The notes under the pieces: model-generated
Databases searched by the model: none
Seen by the model: the letters and a program-made list of their open reading frames with translations, nothing else
What the model was told of the DNA's origin: nothing
Made by a program: the position numbers and the translations under genes
From: Streptomyces actinomycinicus
GTDB taxonomy: Bacteria > Actinomycetota > Actinomycetes > Streptomycetales > Streptomycetaceae
DNA length: 64,000 nucleotides
Assembly (NCBI RefSeq): GCF_016741775.1
Contig: NZ_JAERRK010000022.1
Coordinates: 105,447 to 169,446 of the forward strand
Direction: 5' to 3'
Shown: positions 33,649-41,940 of the stretch, in pieces
How positions within the stretch are numbered: the first letter of the stretch is position 1
Layout: the number at the start of each line of letters is the position of its first letter

Positions 33649-34865
33649 GCGACCGAAGCCTCCAGCTCTTCGTCGATCTTGGCGAGCAGGCGCTCCTCGA
33701 TGTCGGCGACACCGATCTGCTGGACCAGCTCGGCGAAGAAGCCGCGGACCACCAGACGGCGGGCCTCCTGCTCCGGGATGCCGCGGGCCATCAGGTAGAA
33801 GAGCTGCTCGTCGTCGAAGCGGCCGGTCGCGGAGGCGTGGCCGGCGCCGACGATCTCGCCGGTCTCGATCTCCAGGTTCGGCACCGAGTCGACGCGCGCC
33901 CCGTCCGTGAGGACCAGGTTGCGGTTCATCTCGTAGGTGTCCGTGCCCTCGGCCGCGGCCTCGATGAGCACGTCGCCGATCCAGACCGCGTGCGCGTCGT
34001 CGCCCTGGAGCGCGCCCTTGTAGACGACGTTCGACTTGCAGTGCGGGGCGTTGTGGGTGACCAGCAGGCGGTGCTCCTGGTGCTGGGCCGCGTCGGTGAA
34101 GTACAGGCCGAACAGCTCGGCCTCGCCGCCGGGGCCGGCGTACTCCACGCGCGGGTGCAGACGCACCACGTCGCCGCCGAAGGTGACGACCACGGACTTG
34201 AGGGACGCGTCCCGGCCGACCAGCGCGTTGTGCTGGGCGATGTGGACGGCCTTGTCGTCCCAGTCCTGGACGGAGACGACGGTCAGCTTGGCGCCGTCAC
34301 CGAGGAGGTAGTCGACGTTGGCCGCGAGGACGGCGTCGCCGGTGTGGTCGATGACCACGACGGCCTCGGCGAAGGCGCCCAGCTCGATCACCTGGTGGCC
34401 GAAGGCGGTGCCGCCCTGGCCGTGCACGGCGATGCGGATCGGCTCGGTGAGGACGGTCTCCTTGGGGACGGTCACGACCGAGGCCTGCTCGAAGGCGGTG
34501 TACGCCTGGGCGGCGACACGGTCCACCGGGGTGCCCGCCCTGCCGAGCCGCGCGTCGTCGCGGCCGACCGACTCGACGGTGACGCCCGCGGGGGCCTGGA
34601 CGTCGACCTTCACGCCGTCACCCGTGGCGACGGCGGTGCCGTCGTGCAGGCCGCGCAGCCGCTCCAGCGGGGTGAACCGCCACTCCTCCTCACGGCCGTG
34701 CGGGACCGGGAAGTCCGCGACGTCGAAGGACGGGGGCGCGCTCATGCGCGAGACGACGGTCGACTCCGCGGCGACCGCGATCGAGCCCGCGGTGGTGGAG
34801 CCCACGGGCGGGGGTCCCCCCGCTCGAGCGGAGCCGAGAGTGGGGGAGTTCTGAGCCTCAGCCAT
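33645..34865 (-). CDS. sufD: Fe-S scaffold subunit SufD
   Basis: 406 residues. The C-terminal two thirds form the right-handed beta-helix shared with SufB (VVTFGGDVVRLHPRVEY, LFGLYFTDAAQHQEHRLLV, FYLMARGIPEQEARRLVVRG). The first 15-20 residues (NSPTLGSARAGGPPPV) are encoded by a dispersed palindromic repeat and are not conserved protein sequence. The true start may be a later in-frame Met (MSAPPSFDVADF). It overlaps the Rieske gene by 4 nt. Confidence 0.93.
   Translation of the reverse strand: MAEAQNSPTLGSARAGGPPPVGSTTAGSIAVAAESTVVSRMSAPPSFDVADFPVPHGREEEWRFTPLERLRGLHDGTAVATGDGVKVDVQAPAGVTVESVGRDDARLGRAGTPVDRVAAQAYTAFEQASVVTVPKETVLTEPIRIAVHGQGGTAFGHQVIELGAFAEAVVVIDHTGDAVLAANVDYLLGDGAKLTVVSVQDWDDKAVHIAQHNALVGRDASLKSVVVTFGGDVVRLHPRVEYAGPGGEAELFGLYFTDAAQHQEHRLLVTHNAPHCKSNVVYKGALQGDDAHAVWIGDVLIEAAAEGTDTYEMNRNLVLTDGARVDSVPNLEIETGEIVGAGHASATGRFDDEQLFYLMARGIPEQEARRLVVRGFFAELVQQIGVADIEERLLAKIDEELEASVA
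34810..34848. repeat. Dispersed 39-bp palindromic repeat inside the 5' end of sufD
   Basis: The segment contains GGGGGTCCCCCCGCTCGAGC on the plus strand and matches 38064-38102 (reverse orientation) at 37 of 39 positions. It is one of the CCGCTCGAGCGG-containing repeats seen across Streptomyces genomes (background knowledge). Confidence 0.8.
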
Positions 34866-34921
34866 GGCTGTCGTATTGCTCGCTTTCTCAGGTCAGTGGC
34901 TTGATGGTGGGGCGATGGCGG

Positions 34922-36343
34922 CTAGCCGACCGCGCCTTCCATCTGCAGCTCGATCAGCCGGTTGAGCTCCAGCGCGTACTCCATGGGCAGTTCCTTGGCG
35001 ATCGGCTCGACGAAGCCGCGCACGATCATCGCCATCGCCTCGTCCTCGGAGAGACCGCGGCTCATCAAGTAGAAGAGCTGGTCCTCGGAGACCTTGGAGA
35101 CGGTGGCCTCGTGGCCCATGGAGACGTCGTCCTCGCGGACGTCGACGTACGGGTACGTGTCCGAGCGGGAGATCGTGTCGACCAGCAGCGCGTCGCAGAG
35201 CACGTTGGACTTCGAGCCCGGGGCGCCCTCGCCGATCTCGATCAGACCGCGGTAGGAGGTGCGGCCGCCACCGCGCGCGACCGACTTCGAGACGATGTTG
35301 GACGACGTGTTCGGCGCCATGTGGACCATCTTGGCGCCCGCGTCCTGGTGCTGGCCCTCGCCCGCGAAGGCGATGGAGAGGGTCTCGCCCTTGGCGTGCT
35401 CGCCCATCAGGTAGACGGCCGGGTACTTCATCGTCACCTTGGAGCCGATGTTGCCGTCGACCCACTCCATGGTCGCGCCCTCGTAGGCCACGGCGCGCTT
35501 GGTGACCAGGTTGTAGACGTTGTTCGACCAGTTCTGGATGGTCGTGTAGCGGCAGCGGGCGTTCTTCTTGACGATGATCTCGACGACAGCGGAGTGCAGC
35601 GAGTCCGACTTGTAGATCGGCGCGGTGCAGCCCTCGACGTAGTGCACGTAGGCACCCTCGTCGACGATGATCAGCGTCCGCTCGAACTGGCCCATGTTCT
35701 CCGTGTTGATCCGGAAGTAGGCCTGGAGCGGGATCTCGACGTGCACGCCCTTCGGCACGTAGATGAAGGAGCCACCGGACCACACGGCGGTGTTCAGCGA
35801 CGCGAACTTGTTGTCACCGGCGGGGATGACCGTGCCGAAGTACTCCTTGAAGAGCTCCGGGTGCTCCTTCAGGGCGGTGTCGGTGTCGAGGAAGATGACG
35901 CCCTGCTCCTCCAGGTCCTCGCGGATCTGGTGGTAGACGACCTCCGACTCGTACTGGGCGGCGACACCGGCGACGAGGCGCTGCTTCTCGGCCTCCGGGA
36001 TGCCCAGCTTGTCGTAGGTGTTCTTGATGTCCTCGGGCAGGTCCTCCCAGGACTCCGCCTGCTTCTCCGTGGAGCGCACGAAGTACTTGATGTTGTCGAA
36101 GTCGATGCCCGAGAGGTCCGAGCCCCAGTTGGGCATGGGCTTCTTCTCGAAGAGCTTCAGGCCCTTGAGACGCAGCTTCGTCATCCACTCGGGCTCGGAC
36201 TTCTTGTCCGAGATGTCGCGGACGACGTCCTCGCTCAGGCCACGGCGCGCGGACGCACCGGCCACGTCGGAGTCGGCCCAGCCGTATTCGTACTTGCCCA
36301 GGCCCTCGAGTTCGGGGTGAGCAGTCTCCGTGGGGAGAGTCAT
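34922..36343 (-). CDS. sufB: Fe-S scaffold subunit SufB
   Basis: 473 residues. SufB carries the site where the cluster is built. LNTAVWSGGSFIYVPKGVHV, VEGCTAPIYKSDSLHSAVVE and VTKRAVAYEGATMEWVDG are strongly conserved. It is the first structural gene of the operon and overlaps sufR by 4 nt. Confidence 0.97.
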   Translation of the reverse strand: MTLPTETAHPELEGLGKYEYGWADSDVAGASARRGLSEDVVRDISDKKSEPEWMTKLRLKGLKLFEKKPMPNWGSDLSGIDFDNIKYFVRSTEKQAESWEDLPEDIKNTYDKLGIPEAEKQRLVAGVAAQYESEVVYHQIREDLEEQGVIFLDTDTALKEHPELFKEYFGTVIPAGDNKFASLNTAVWSGGSFIYVPKGVHVEIPLQAYFRINTENMGQFERTLIIVDEGAYVHYVEGCTAPIYKSDSLHSAVVEIIVKKNARCRYTTIQNWSNNVYNLVTKRAVAYEGATMEWVDGNIGSKVTMKYPAVYLMGEHAKGETLSIAFAGEGQHQDAGAKMVHMAPNTSSNIVSKSVARGGGRTSYRGLIEIGEGAPGSKSNVLCDALLVDTISRSDTYPYVDVREDDVSMGHEATVSKVSEDQLFYLMSRGLSEDEAMAMIVRGFVEPIAKELPMEYALELNRLIELQMEGAVG

Positions 36344-37074
36344 GCGGGGTTCCTCCCGGCCGTGCTTGCAGGTGCGTCAGTGGAAATCTTGGGGATGAAC
36401 GTCGTGCAGACGCCGTCGCCGTGCGCGATGGTCGCCAGTCGCTGGACATGGGTACCCAGCAGCTCGGCGAAGACCTCCGTCTCGGCCTCGCACAGTTGCG
36501 GGAACTGTTCCGCGACGTGGGCGACCGGGCAGTGGTGCTGGCACAGCTGTTCGCCGACCGGTGCGCTGCGCGCGGTGGCAGCGTACCCGTCCACGCTCAG
36601 CGCCTTGGCCAGCGCCTCCGCGCGTTTGTCCGGGGTCACGGCCTCGATCGCCTTGCGGTACTCGGTCGCCTGGGCGGCGATCCGGGCGCGGGCGAAGGCG
36701 GCGACCGCCTCGGGGCCGCCCCCCTGCTCGGCGATCCAGCGGAGCGCGTCCGCGGCGAGCTTGTCGTACGACTGGTCGAAGGCGTCCCGGCCGCAGTCGG
36801 TGAGCGCGAAGACCTTGGCGGGCCGGCCGCGCGTGCGCGCGCCGTACACCCGCTGTTCGCGTGCCTCCACGACGTCGTCCGCGACCAGCGCGTCCAGGTG
36901 ACGCCGGACGGCCGCCTGGGTGAGTCCCAGCCGGCCGGCGAGTTCTGCGACGGTCGACGGCCCGTGGTCCAGGATGGACCGCGCGACCCGGTTGCGGGTG
37001 GACCGCTCCCCGGTCGCGAGTTCCTCCTGAGGGGCCCCCGTGGGAGTCTCCCGAGCCTCGCCGACGTTTTTCAC
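36340..37074 (-). CDS. sufR: SufR-type Fe-S-sensing repressor of the suf operon
   Basis: 244 residues from GTG 37074 (MKNVGEARET). A TTG 36 nt upstream is possible; neither start has an ideal ribosome site. The winged helix is TVAELAGRLGLTQAAVRRHL. C178, C182 and C195 (LCQHHCPVAHVAEQFPQLC) plus a later Cys are candidate Fe-S ligands. SufR proteins repress suf when holding a cluster. Translational overlap with sufB supports autoregulation of the whole operon. Confidence 0.92.
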   Translation of the reverse strand: MKNVGEARETPTGAPQEELATGERSTRNRVARSILDHGPSTVAELAGRLGLTQAAVRRHLDALVADDVVEAREQRVYGARTRGRPAKVFALTDCGRDAFDQSYDKLAADALRWIAEQGGGPEAVAAFARARIAAQATEYRKAIEAVTPDKRAEALAKALSVDGYAATARSAPVGEQLCQHHCPVAHVAEQFPQLCEAETEVFAELLGTHVQRLATIAHGDGVCTTFIPKISTDAPASTAGRNPA

Positions 37075-37146
37075 AACGCCATTGTTGCGTAATTCCTCAG
37101 GGCCTGACAAGCGCCGTCCGGATCACCGCGCGGTGCCCTGCGTCAC

Positions 37147-37160
37147 TTAGGCATACCTAA
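37147..37160. promoter_or_regulatory. Iron-box-like palindrome upstream of sufR
   Basis: TTAGGCATACCTAA is a near-perfect dyad lying between sufR and the divergent acetyltransferase gene. It matches 12 of 14 positions of the right part of the DtxR/IdeR (DmdR1) iron box, TTAGGCTAACCTAA. It could let iron status control suf, or be SufR's own site. Confidence 0.5.
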
Positions 37161-37258
37161 TCTGACCTGCGCAAACGATCTTCTGATCGATCATCCGAGG
37201 GGCGCCGCGCGGCCAAACCGGTGGCGCCCGAGGGCCCCGTCAGGAAGACTCCCGAAGC

Positions 37259-38110
37259 ATGTCCGCACCCCCTCCGACCGGCCCTCTTGTCACTCGGGAC
37301 ACCGTCGCCACCCAGCTGCGTCTGCTCGGCGTCGAGACCGGTGAGACGCTCCTCGTGCACTCCTCGCTCAGCTCCCTCGGCTGGGTGAACGGAGGCGCGG
37401 TCGCCGTCGTCCAGGGAATCCTCGACGCCCTCGGCCCGTCCGGCACGCTCGTCGTCCCCACCCAGACCGGCGACCAGTCCGACCCGGCCGTCTGGAGCAG
37501 TCCGCCGGTGCCCGAGGAGTGGTGGGACCGGATCCGCGCCACCATGCCCCCGTACGACCCGCTGATCACCCCCACCCGCGGGGTCGGCGTCGTCCCGGAG
37601 ACCGTGCGGACCTGGCCGGGCGCCCTGCGCAGCGCCCACCCGCAGACCTCCTTCGCCGCGGTCGGCCCGCAGGCGAAGCTCGTCACCGACGGGCACGCGA
37701 CCGACTGCCGGCTCGGCGAGCGCAGCCCGCTGGCCCGGCTGGAACGGATGGGCGCCCGGGTGCTGCTCCTCGGTGCGGGCTACGACTCCTGCACCGCCTT
37801 CCACCTGGCCGAGTACCGGATACCGGCGCCGCGCGTCCAGGTCGGCCGGCCCGCGCCCGGCGGCGGCTGGGAGACGGTCGTCGAGGTCTCGATCACCTCG
37901 GACCGGTTCGACGAGCTGGGGCACGACTTCGAACGGGACCGGCCCGTCGTCCGCGGCAAGGTGGGTGCGGCCGACGCACGTCTGTTCCCGGTGGCGGACG
38001 CGGTGGCCTACGCCGAGCGGTGGCTGCCGCTGCACCGCCCCCGGGAGGAGGAGTTCCCGCCCCCTCCCCCGCTCCCGGCTCCGCTCGAGCGGGGGGACCC
38101 CCGCGCCTGA
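37259..38110 (+). CDS. Aminoglycoside N(3)-acetyltransferase-like protein (AAC(3)/YokD family)
   Basis: 283 residues. Family motifs include HSSLSSLGWVNGGAVAVVQG, LVVPTQTGDQSDP, AHPQTSFAAVGPQA and LLLGAGYDSCTAFHLAEY. Enzymes of this fold acetylate the 3-amino group of aminoglycosides using acetyl-CoA. Chromosomal homologues in Streptomyces may have other substrates, and resistance is not assured. The last 13 residues are encoded by a dispersed repeat (38064-38102), so the natural C-terminus has been altered. Confidence 0.88.
   Translation: MSAPPPTGPLVTRDTVATQLRLLGVETGETLLVHSSLSSLGWVNGGAVAVVQGILDALGPSGTLVVPTQTGDQSDPAVWSSPPVPEEWWDRIRATMPPYDPLITPTRGVGVVPETVRTWPGALRSAHPQTSFAAVGPQAKLVTDGHATDCRLGERSPLARLERMGARVLLLGAGYDSCTAFHLAEYRIPAPRVQVGRPAPGGGWETVVEVSITSDRFDELGHDFERDRPVVRGKVGAADARLFPVADAVAYAERWLPLHRPREEEFPPPPPLPAPLERGDPRA
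38064..38102. repeat. Dispersed 39-bp palindromic repeat at the 3' end of the acetyltransferase gene
   Basis: It matches the repeat in sufD at 37 of 39 positions, including CTCCGCTCGAGCGGGGGG. It is read here in a different frame, giving PLPAPLERGDPR. Confidence 0.8.
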
Positions 38111-38141
38111 GAGCCGGACGGCGTACCTAGACTCTTGGCTC

Positions 38142-39065
38142 ATGCGAAGTGAGCCCGTGGTCCAGGCCCAGGCCCTGGTGAAGCGGTACGGCACGAAGAC
38201 CGCGGTGGACGGCCTCGACCTGGTGGCCCAGCCCGGTGTGACGGCCGTACTCGGCCCCAACGGGGCGGGGAAGACGACCACGGTCGAGACCTGCGAGGGG
38301 TACCGGAAGCCGGATTCCGGCACGGTGCGCGTCCTCGGTCTGGATCCGGTACGGCAGTCGGCCGAGCTGCGGCCCCGCATCGGGGTGATGCTCCAGTCCG
38401 GCGGTGTCTACTCGGGCGCCCGCGCGGACGAGATGCTGCGGCACGTGGCGAAGCTGCACGCGCACCCGCTGGACGTCGACGCCCTCGTCGAACGGCTCGG
38501 CCTCGGCTCCTGCGGCCGGACGGGCTACCGCCGGCTGTCCGGCGGCCAGCAGCAGCGGCTCGCGCTCGCCATGGCCGTCGTGGGCCGCCCCGAGCTGGTG
38601 TTCCTGGACGAGCCGACCGCGGGGCTCGACCCGCAGGCCCGCCGGGCCACCTGGGACCTGGTCCGCGACCTGCGCGCCGACGGCGTCTCGGTGATCCTCA
38701 CCACGCACCACATGGACGAGGCCGAGCAGCTCGCCGACGACGTGGCCATCATCGACGGCGGCCGGGTCATCGCCCAGGGCTCCCCGGAGGAGCTGTGCAA
38801 GGGCGGCGCCGAGAACACGCTGCGCTTCACCGGCCGCCCCGGCCTGGACGTCGGCTCCCTGCTCAAGGCGCTCCCGGCCGACTGCACGGCCGCCGAGCTG
38901 ACCCCGGGCGCCTACCGGGTGGTCGGCAAGGTCGACCCCCAGCTGCTGGCCACGGTGACCTCGTGGTGCGCCCAGCACGGCGTGATGCCGGACCGGATCT
39001 CGGTGGAACGCCACACCCTGGAAGACGTCTTCCTGGAGCTGACCGGCAAGGAGTTGCGCTCATGA
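38142..39065 (+). CDS. ABC-2 type exporter ATPase
   Basis: 307 residues. Walker A is GPNGAGKTT, the Q-loop region is VMLQSGGVYSGARADEML, the signature is LSGGQQQR, and Walker B is LVFLDEPTAGLDPQ with the switch His in TTHHMDEAE. It powers the membrane protein encoded at 39246. Its position directly before ctaA in the same direction suggests a link to haem or respiratory-chain maturation, though this is inference. The 3' end of the gene is part of a tandem repeat. Confidence 0.94.
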   Translation: MRSEPVVQAQALVKRYGTKTAVDGLDLVAQPGVTAVLGPNGAGKTTTVETCEGYRKPDSGTVRVLGLDPVRQSAELRPRIGVMLQSGGVYSGARADEMLRHVAKLHAHPLDVDALVERLGLGSCGRTGYRRLSGGQQQRLALAMAVVGRPELVFLDEPTAGLDPQARRATWDLVRDLRADGVSVILTTHHMDEAEQLADDVAIIDGGRVIAQGSPEELCKGGAENTLRFTGRPGLDVGSLLKALPADCTAAELTPGAYRVVGKVDPQLLATVTSWCAQHGVMPDRISVERHTLEDVFLELTGKELRS

Positions 39066-39157
39066 ATCCGGCTCGCACAGGAACCGGCCGGGGGTCCGGG
39101 GGTCGCCCCCCGGGACGACACAGCCTGGAGCTGACCGGCAAGGAGTTGCGCTCATGA
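39062..39157 (+). CDS. Duplicated junction micro-ORF 1 (31 codons)
   Basis: ATG 39062 overlaps the ATPase stop by 4 nt and has AAGGAG 9 nt upstream. It encodes MNPARTGTGRGSGGRPPGRH followed by SLELTGKELRS, whose end repeats the ATPase C-terminus. It stops in an ATGA overlap with the next micro-ORF. It exists because of the tandem repeat and has no known relatives. It may simply pass ribosomes along. Confidence 0.5.
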   Translation: MNPARTGTGRGSGGRPPGRHSLELTGKELRS

Positions 39158-39249
39158 ATCCGGCTCGCACAGGAACCGGCCGGGGGTCCGGGGGTCGCCC
39201 CCCGGGAAGACACAGCCTGGAGCCGACCGGCAAGGAGTTGCGTTCGTGA
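39154..39249 (+). CDS. Duplicated junction micro-ORF 2 (31 codons)
   Basis: ATG 39154 overlaps micro-ORF 1 by 4 nt; its stop overlaps the GTG of the permease. The product differs from micro-ORF 1 by single changes (SLEPTGKELRS). The reading frame and overlaps have stayed intact despite base changes between copies. Confidence 0.5.
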   Translation: MNPARTGTGRGSGGRPPGRHSLEPTGKELRS

Positions 39250-40016
39250 CCATCGCGGGTACCTACACGCCCAAGCCCGGAGCCGCCCCGCTCCCCCGCA
39301 TGATCGCGGCGCAGGCGGTCCTGGAGACGAAGATGCTGCTGCGCAACGGCGAGCAGCTGCTGCTGACGGTCGTCATCCCGACGCTGCTGCTGGTGCTCTT
39401 CAGCTCGGTCGACGTCGTGGACACCGGCAAGGGCGAGGCCGTCGACTTCCTCGCCCCCGGCGTCCTGGCCCTGGCCGTGATGTCGACGGCGTTCACCGGG
39501 CAGGCCATCGCGACCGGCTTCGAGCGGCGCTACGGCGTCCTGAAGCGGCTCGCCTCCTCGCCGCTGCCCCGCTGGGCCCTGATGGCCGCGAAGACCGCGT
39601 CGGTCCTGGTCACGGAGGTCCTGCAGGTCCTCCTGCTGACCGTGATCGCCCTCGCGCTCGGCTGGTCCCCGCACGGCAACCCGGCCGCCGTCCTGCTCCT
39701 GCTGATCCTCGGCACGGCCGCCTTCTCCGGGCTCGGCCTGCTCATGGCCGGCACCCTGAAGGCCGAGGCCACGCTGGCCGCCGCCAACCTGGTCTTCCTG
39801 TTGCTGCTCGTGGGCGGCGGGGTGATCGTGCCACTGGAGAAGTTCGGCTCGGCCGGTGAGCACGTCCTCGGCCTGCTGCCGATCTCCGCGCTCTCGGACG
39901 GCCTGCGGGACGTGCTCCAGCACGGCGCCGGGACCCCCTGGGGCGACCTGGGGGTCCTCGCGGTGTGGGCGGTGGTGGCCCTGGCCGCCGCCGGGAAGTT
40001 CTTCCGCTGGGAGTGA
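39246..40016 (+). CDS. ABC-2 type membrane permease
   Basis: 256 residues from GTG 39246, overlapping micro-ORF 2. Six membrane segments are visible, starting LLLTVVIPTLLLVLFSSV. The family signature ATGFERRYGVLKRLASSPLP follows the second segment. It forms the exporter with the ATPase at 38142. Substrate unknown. Confidence 0.92.
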   Translation: MTIAGTYTPKPGAAPLPRMIAAQAVLETKMLLRNGEQLLLTVVIPTLLLVLFSSVDVVDTGKGEAVDFLAPGVLALAVMSTAFTGQAIATGFERRYGVLKRLASSPLPRWALMAAKTASVLVTEVLQVLLLTVIALALGWSPHGNPAAVLLLLILGTAAFSGLGLLMAGTLKAEATLAAANLVFLLLLVGGGVIVPLEKFGSAGEHVLGLLPISALSDGLRDVLQHGAGTPWGDLGVLAVWAVVALAAAGKFFRWE

Positions 40017-40022
40017 CCTCGC

Positions 40023-40053
40023 GTGCCGCCCGCGTCCCGGACGCGGGCGGCAC
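40023..40053. terminator. Perfect 15-bp hairpin after the ABC exporter
   Basis: GTGCCGCCCGCGTCC (40023-40037) pairs with GGACGCGGGCGGCAC (40039-40053). It lies 6 nt after the permease stop and separates it from ctaA. Confidence 0.82.
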
Positions 40054-40087
40054 GGCACAGGCGCGCAGGAGTGACCCTCGTGAACGC

Positions 40088-41119
40088 ATGCACAAGCGGC
40101 GGCCTACGATGGTGCACGTGCCAAAGCTTAACCGCGCCGATGCCGTAGCGGCCCTGCGCAACCCGCTCGCCTTCATCGCCGACCGCTGGACCCCGGACCC
40201 CCGGACCGTCCGGCGGGCGGCTCTCGCCGCACTCGTGATGTCGGTCGTCATCGTCGTCACGGGCGGCGCCGTCCGCCTGACCGGCTCGGGCCTCGGCTGC
40301 CCGACCTGGCCCAGCTGCACCGACGACTCGCTGACCACCACCCGGGCCATGGGCTTCCACGGGATCATCGAGTTCGGCAACCGCATGCTGACCTACGTGC
40401 TGTGCGCCGCCGTCGGCTGGGCGATCGTCGCGGCCCGCTCCCGCAAGCCGTGGCGGCGCGGCCTGACCCGGCTGGGCTGGGCGCAGTTCTGGGTCGTCAT
40501 GGGCAACGCGGTGCTCGGCGGCATCGTGGTGCTGGTCGGCCTCAACCCGTACACGGTGGCCGCCCACTTCCTGCTCTCCACGGCGCTGATCGCCGTCGCG
40601 ACGGTGATGTGGCAGCGCACCCGGGAGGGCGACGCGGCCCCCCGTCCGCTGGTCGGCAAGGCCGTGCAGCAGCTGGTGTGGTTCCTGGTGGCCGCGTCCG
40701 TGCTGCTCATCGCGGTCGGCACGGTGGTGACCGGCGCCGGCCCGCACGCGGGTGACTCCAGCGAGGTCGAGCGCATCCACATCGACTGGGAGACGGTCGC
40801 CAAGCTGCACGCGGTGCTCGCCTGGATCGTGGTGACGCTGACGTTCGCGCTGTGGTTCGTGCTGAAGGCGGTCGACGCGCCGAAGGGCCCGCTGGCCCGG
40901 ACCCGGGAGCTGTTCCTGGTCCTGCTCGCCCAGGGCGTGATCGGCTACGTGCAGTACTTCACCCACCTGCCCGAGGTCCTGGTCGCCCTGCACATGCTCG
41001 GCTCCTGCCTGATCTGGATCGGCACCCTGCGCGTCCTGCTCTCGCTGCGTGAGCGCCCGGAGTCCGGCCTGGAACTGCCCGGCCCCGCGGCCGAGGCGAC
41101 GGTGCGCGCGTCCGCCTGA
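40088..41119 (+). CDS. ctaA: Haem A synthase (CtaA/COX15 family)
   Basis: 343 residues from ATG 40088; ATG 40109 (MVHVPKLNRADAV) is a good alternative. Eight membrane segments are present. Haem-ligand and family motifs include VTGGAVRLTGSGLGCPTWPS, FHGIIEFGNRMLTY, AAHFLLSTALIAVATVMW and KLHAVLAWIVV. It oxidises haem O to haem A for cytochrome c oxidase. ctaB, which makes haem O, lies nearby at 43608 on the other strand. Only one base separates its stop from that of the convergent gene. Confidence 0.95.
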   Translation: MHKRRPTMVHVPKLNRADAVAALRNPLAFIADRWTPDPRTVRRAALAALVMSVVIVVTGGAVRLTGSGLGCPTWPSCTDDSLTTTRAMGFHGIIEFGNRMLTYVLCAAVGWAIVAARSRKPWRRGLTRLGWAQFWVVMGNAVLGGIVVLVGLNPYTVAAHFLLSTALIAVATVMWQRTREGDAAPRPLVGKAVQQLVWFLVAASVLLIAVGTVVTGAGPHAGDSSEVERIHIDWETVAKLHAVLAWIVVTLTFALWFVLKAVDAPKGPLARTRELFLVLLAQGVIGYVQYFTHLPEVLVALHMLGSCLIWIGTLRVLLSLRERPESGLELPGPAAEATVRASA

Positions 41120-41120
41120 C

Positions 41121-41858
41121 TCACCCGTAGGCGGTGACCAGCGCGTCGATCGCCGGACCGAGGTAGGCGCGGGTCAGCTCGGCGCGGCGGACGAGCCAGG
41201 CGCCGTCGGCCGGGGCGGGATCCTCGTAGCGGCGTCGCGCGATGTCCGCGACGACCTCCTCGGGCGCGCCCAGGGCGGACAGTTCGGCGAGCGCCTGCCG
41301 CTTGGAGACGAGCCGTCCGTCCCGCAGGGTGACGGTGGCCCGGGCGAAGGTCAGCAGGCCCAGGTCGACCCAGGCGTCCTGCCGCCACTGCCGCCGTCTG
41401 CGCACCGCCGGCCGCCAGAAGTCCCGCTGGTCCCGTACGACGAAGTCGCGGAGCTGCCGGCCCGTTACCGGCGGCAGCAGTCCGGTGGGCGCCTCGCCGT
41501 GCAGGACCAGGCCGAAGTCGTGCAGCTCGCGGCGGGTGACGGGGGTGACCGGGCGACGCGTCAGCCCGCCGTGCGCCCAGGTCAGGTGCGAGCGGTCCGG
41601 GCCGGCGAGCGTGTGGGGGGTGAGGTAGCTGCAGTGGAGTTTCCCTGCGAGCGGTTCCGCGCGGAGTCGGTGGTGCGCCACCGCAACCTGCCAGGCCTGC
41701 CGGGGGCCGACGCGCCCGGGCAGAACGGCGATGAGGTCCAGATCGCTGCGGCCCTCCTGGTAGTCCCCGCCGGCCAGTGAGCCGTGCGCCCACACCGACA
41801 GGGGCTTGAGGGCGGACAGTTCGCGCAGGAAGCGGGCGACGAGCGTGTCGGTAGGCAT
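41121..41858 (-). CDS. Nucleotidyltransferase-domain protein
   Basis: 245 residues. The pol-beta-like motif is AHGSLAGGDYQEGRSDLDLI, with the Gly-Ser and the two catalytic Asp residues. The rest is helical with basic stretches (RRRRQWRQDA). Such proteins resemble aminoglycoside adenylyltransferases or minimal nucleotidyltransferases; the target is unknown. The start at 41858 has no clear ribosome site. Confidence 0.8.
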   Translation of the reverse strand: MPTDTLVARFLRELSALKPLSVWAHGSLAGGDYQEGRSDLDLIAVLPGRVGPRQAWQVAVAHHRLRAEPLAGKLHCSYLTPHTLAGPDRSHLTWAHGGLTRRPVTPVTRRELHDFGLVLHGEAPTGLLPPVTGRQLRDFVVRDQRDFWRPAVRRRRQWRQDAWVDLGLLTFARATVTLRDGRLVSKRQALAELSALGAPEEVVADIARRRYEDPAPADGAWLVRRAELTRAYLGPAIDALVTAYG

Positions 41859-41900
41859 TGGCTCAGTCTGTACAGCCGGCGCGTTCCGGTACAGGTCTCG

Positions 41901-41940
41901 TTTCAGCCCGTGCACCCGTCTTTCAGCCCGTACACCCGTC
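41901..41940. repeat. 20-bp tandem duplication at the amidohydrolase stop codon
   Basis: TTTCAGCCCGTGCACCCGTC (41901-41920) and TTTCAGCCCGTACACCCGTC (41921-41940) differ at one base. The first copy contains the stop codon of the minus-strand gene. Because 20 is not a multiple of three, the duplication has changed the last residues. Confidence 0.85.

Larger units (their letters stand above)
39033..39249 (+). repeat. 92-bp tandem repeat (2.4 copies) across the ATPase/permease junction
   Basis: Units begin at 39033, 39125 and 39217. The first two are complete and nearly identical; the third is the partial copy that runs into the permease start. Each unit contains the end of the ATPase frame (LELTGKELRS), its TCATGA stop/start overlap, and a GGGGGTCCGGGGGTCGCC palindromic segment. 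It is a recent duplication of the gene junction. Confidence 0.95.

Noticed and set aside
37259..38110. Acquired antibiotic-resistance gene
   Set aside because: Codon use matches the neighbours and no mobile element flanks it. It is more likely a resident chromosomal homologue.
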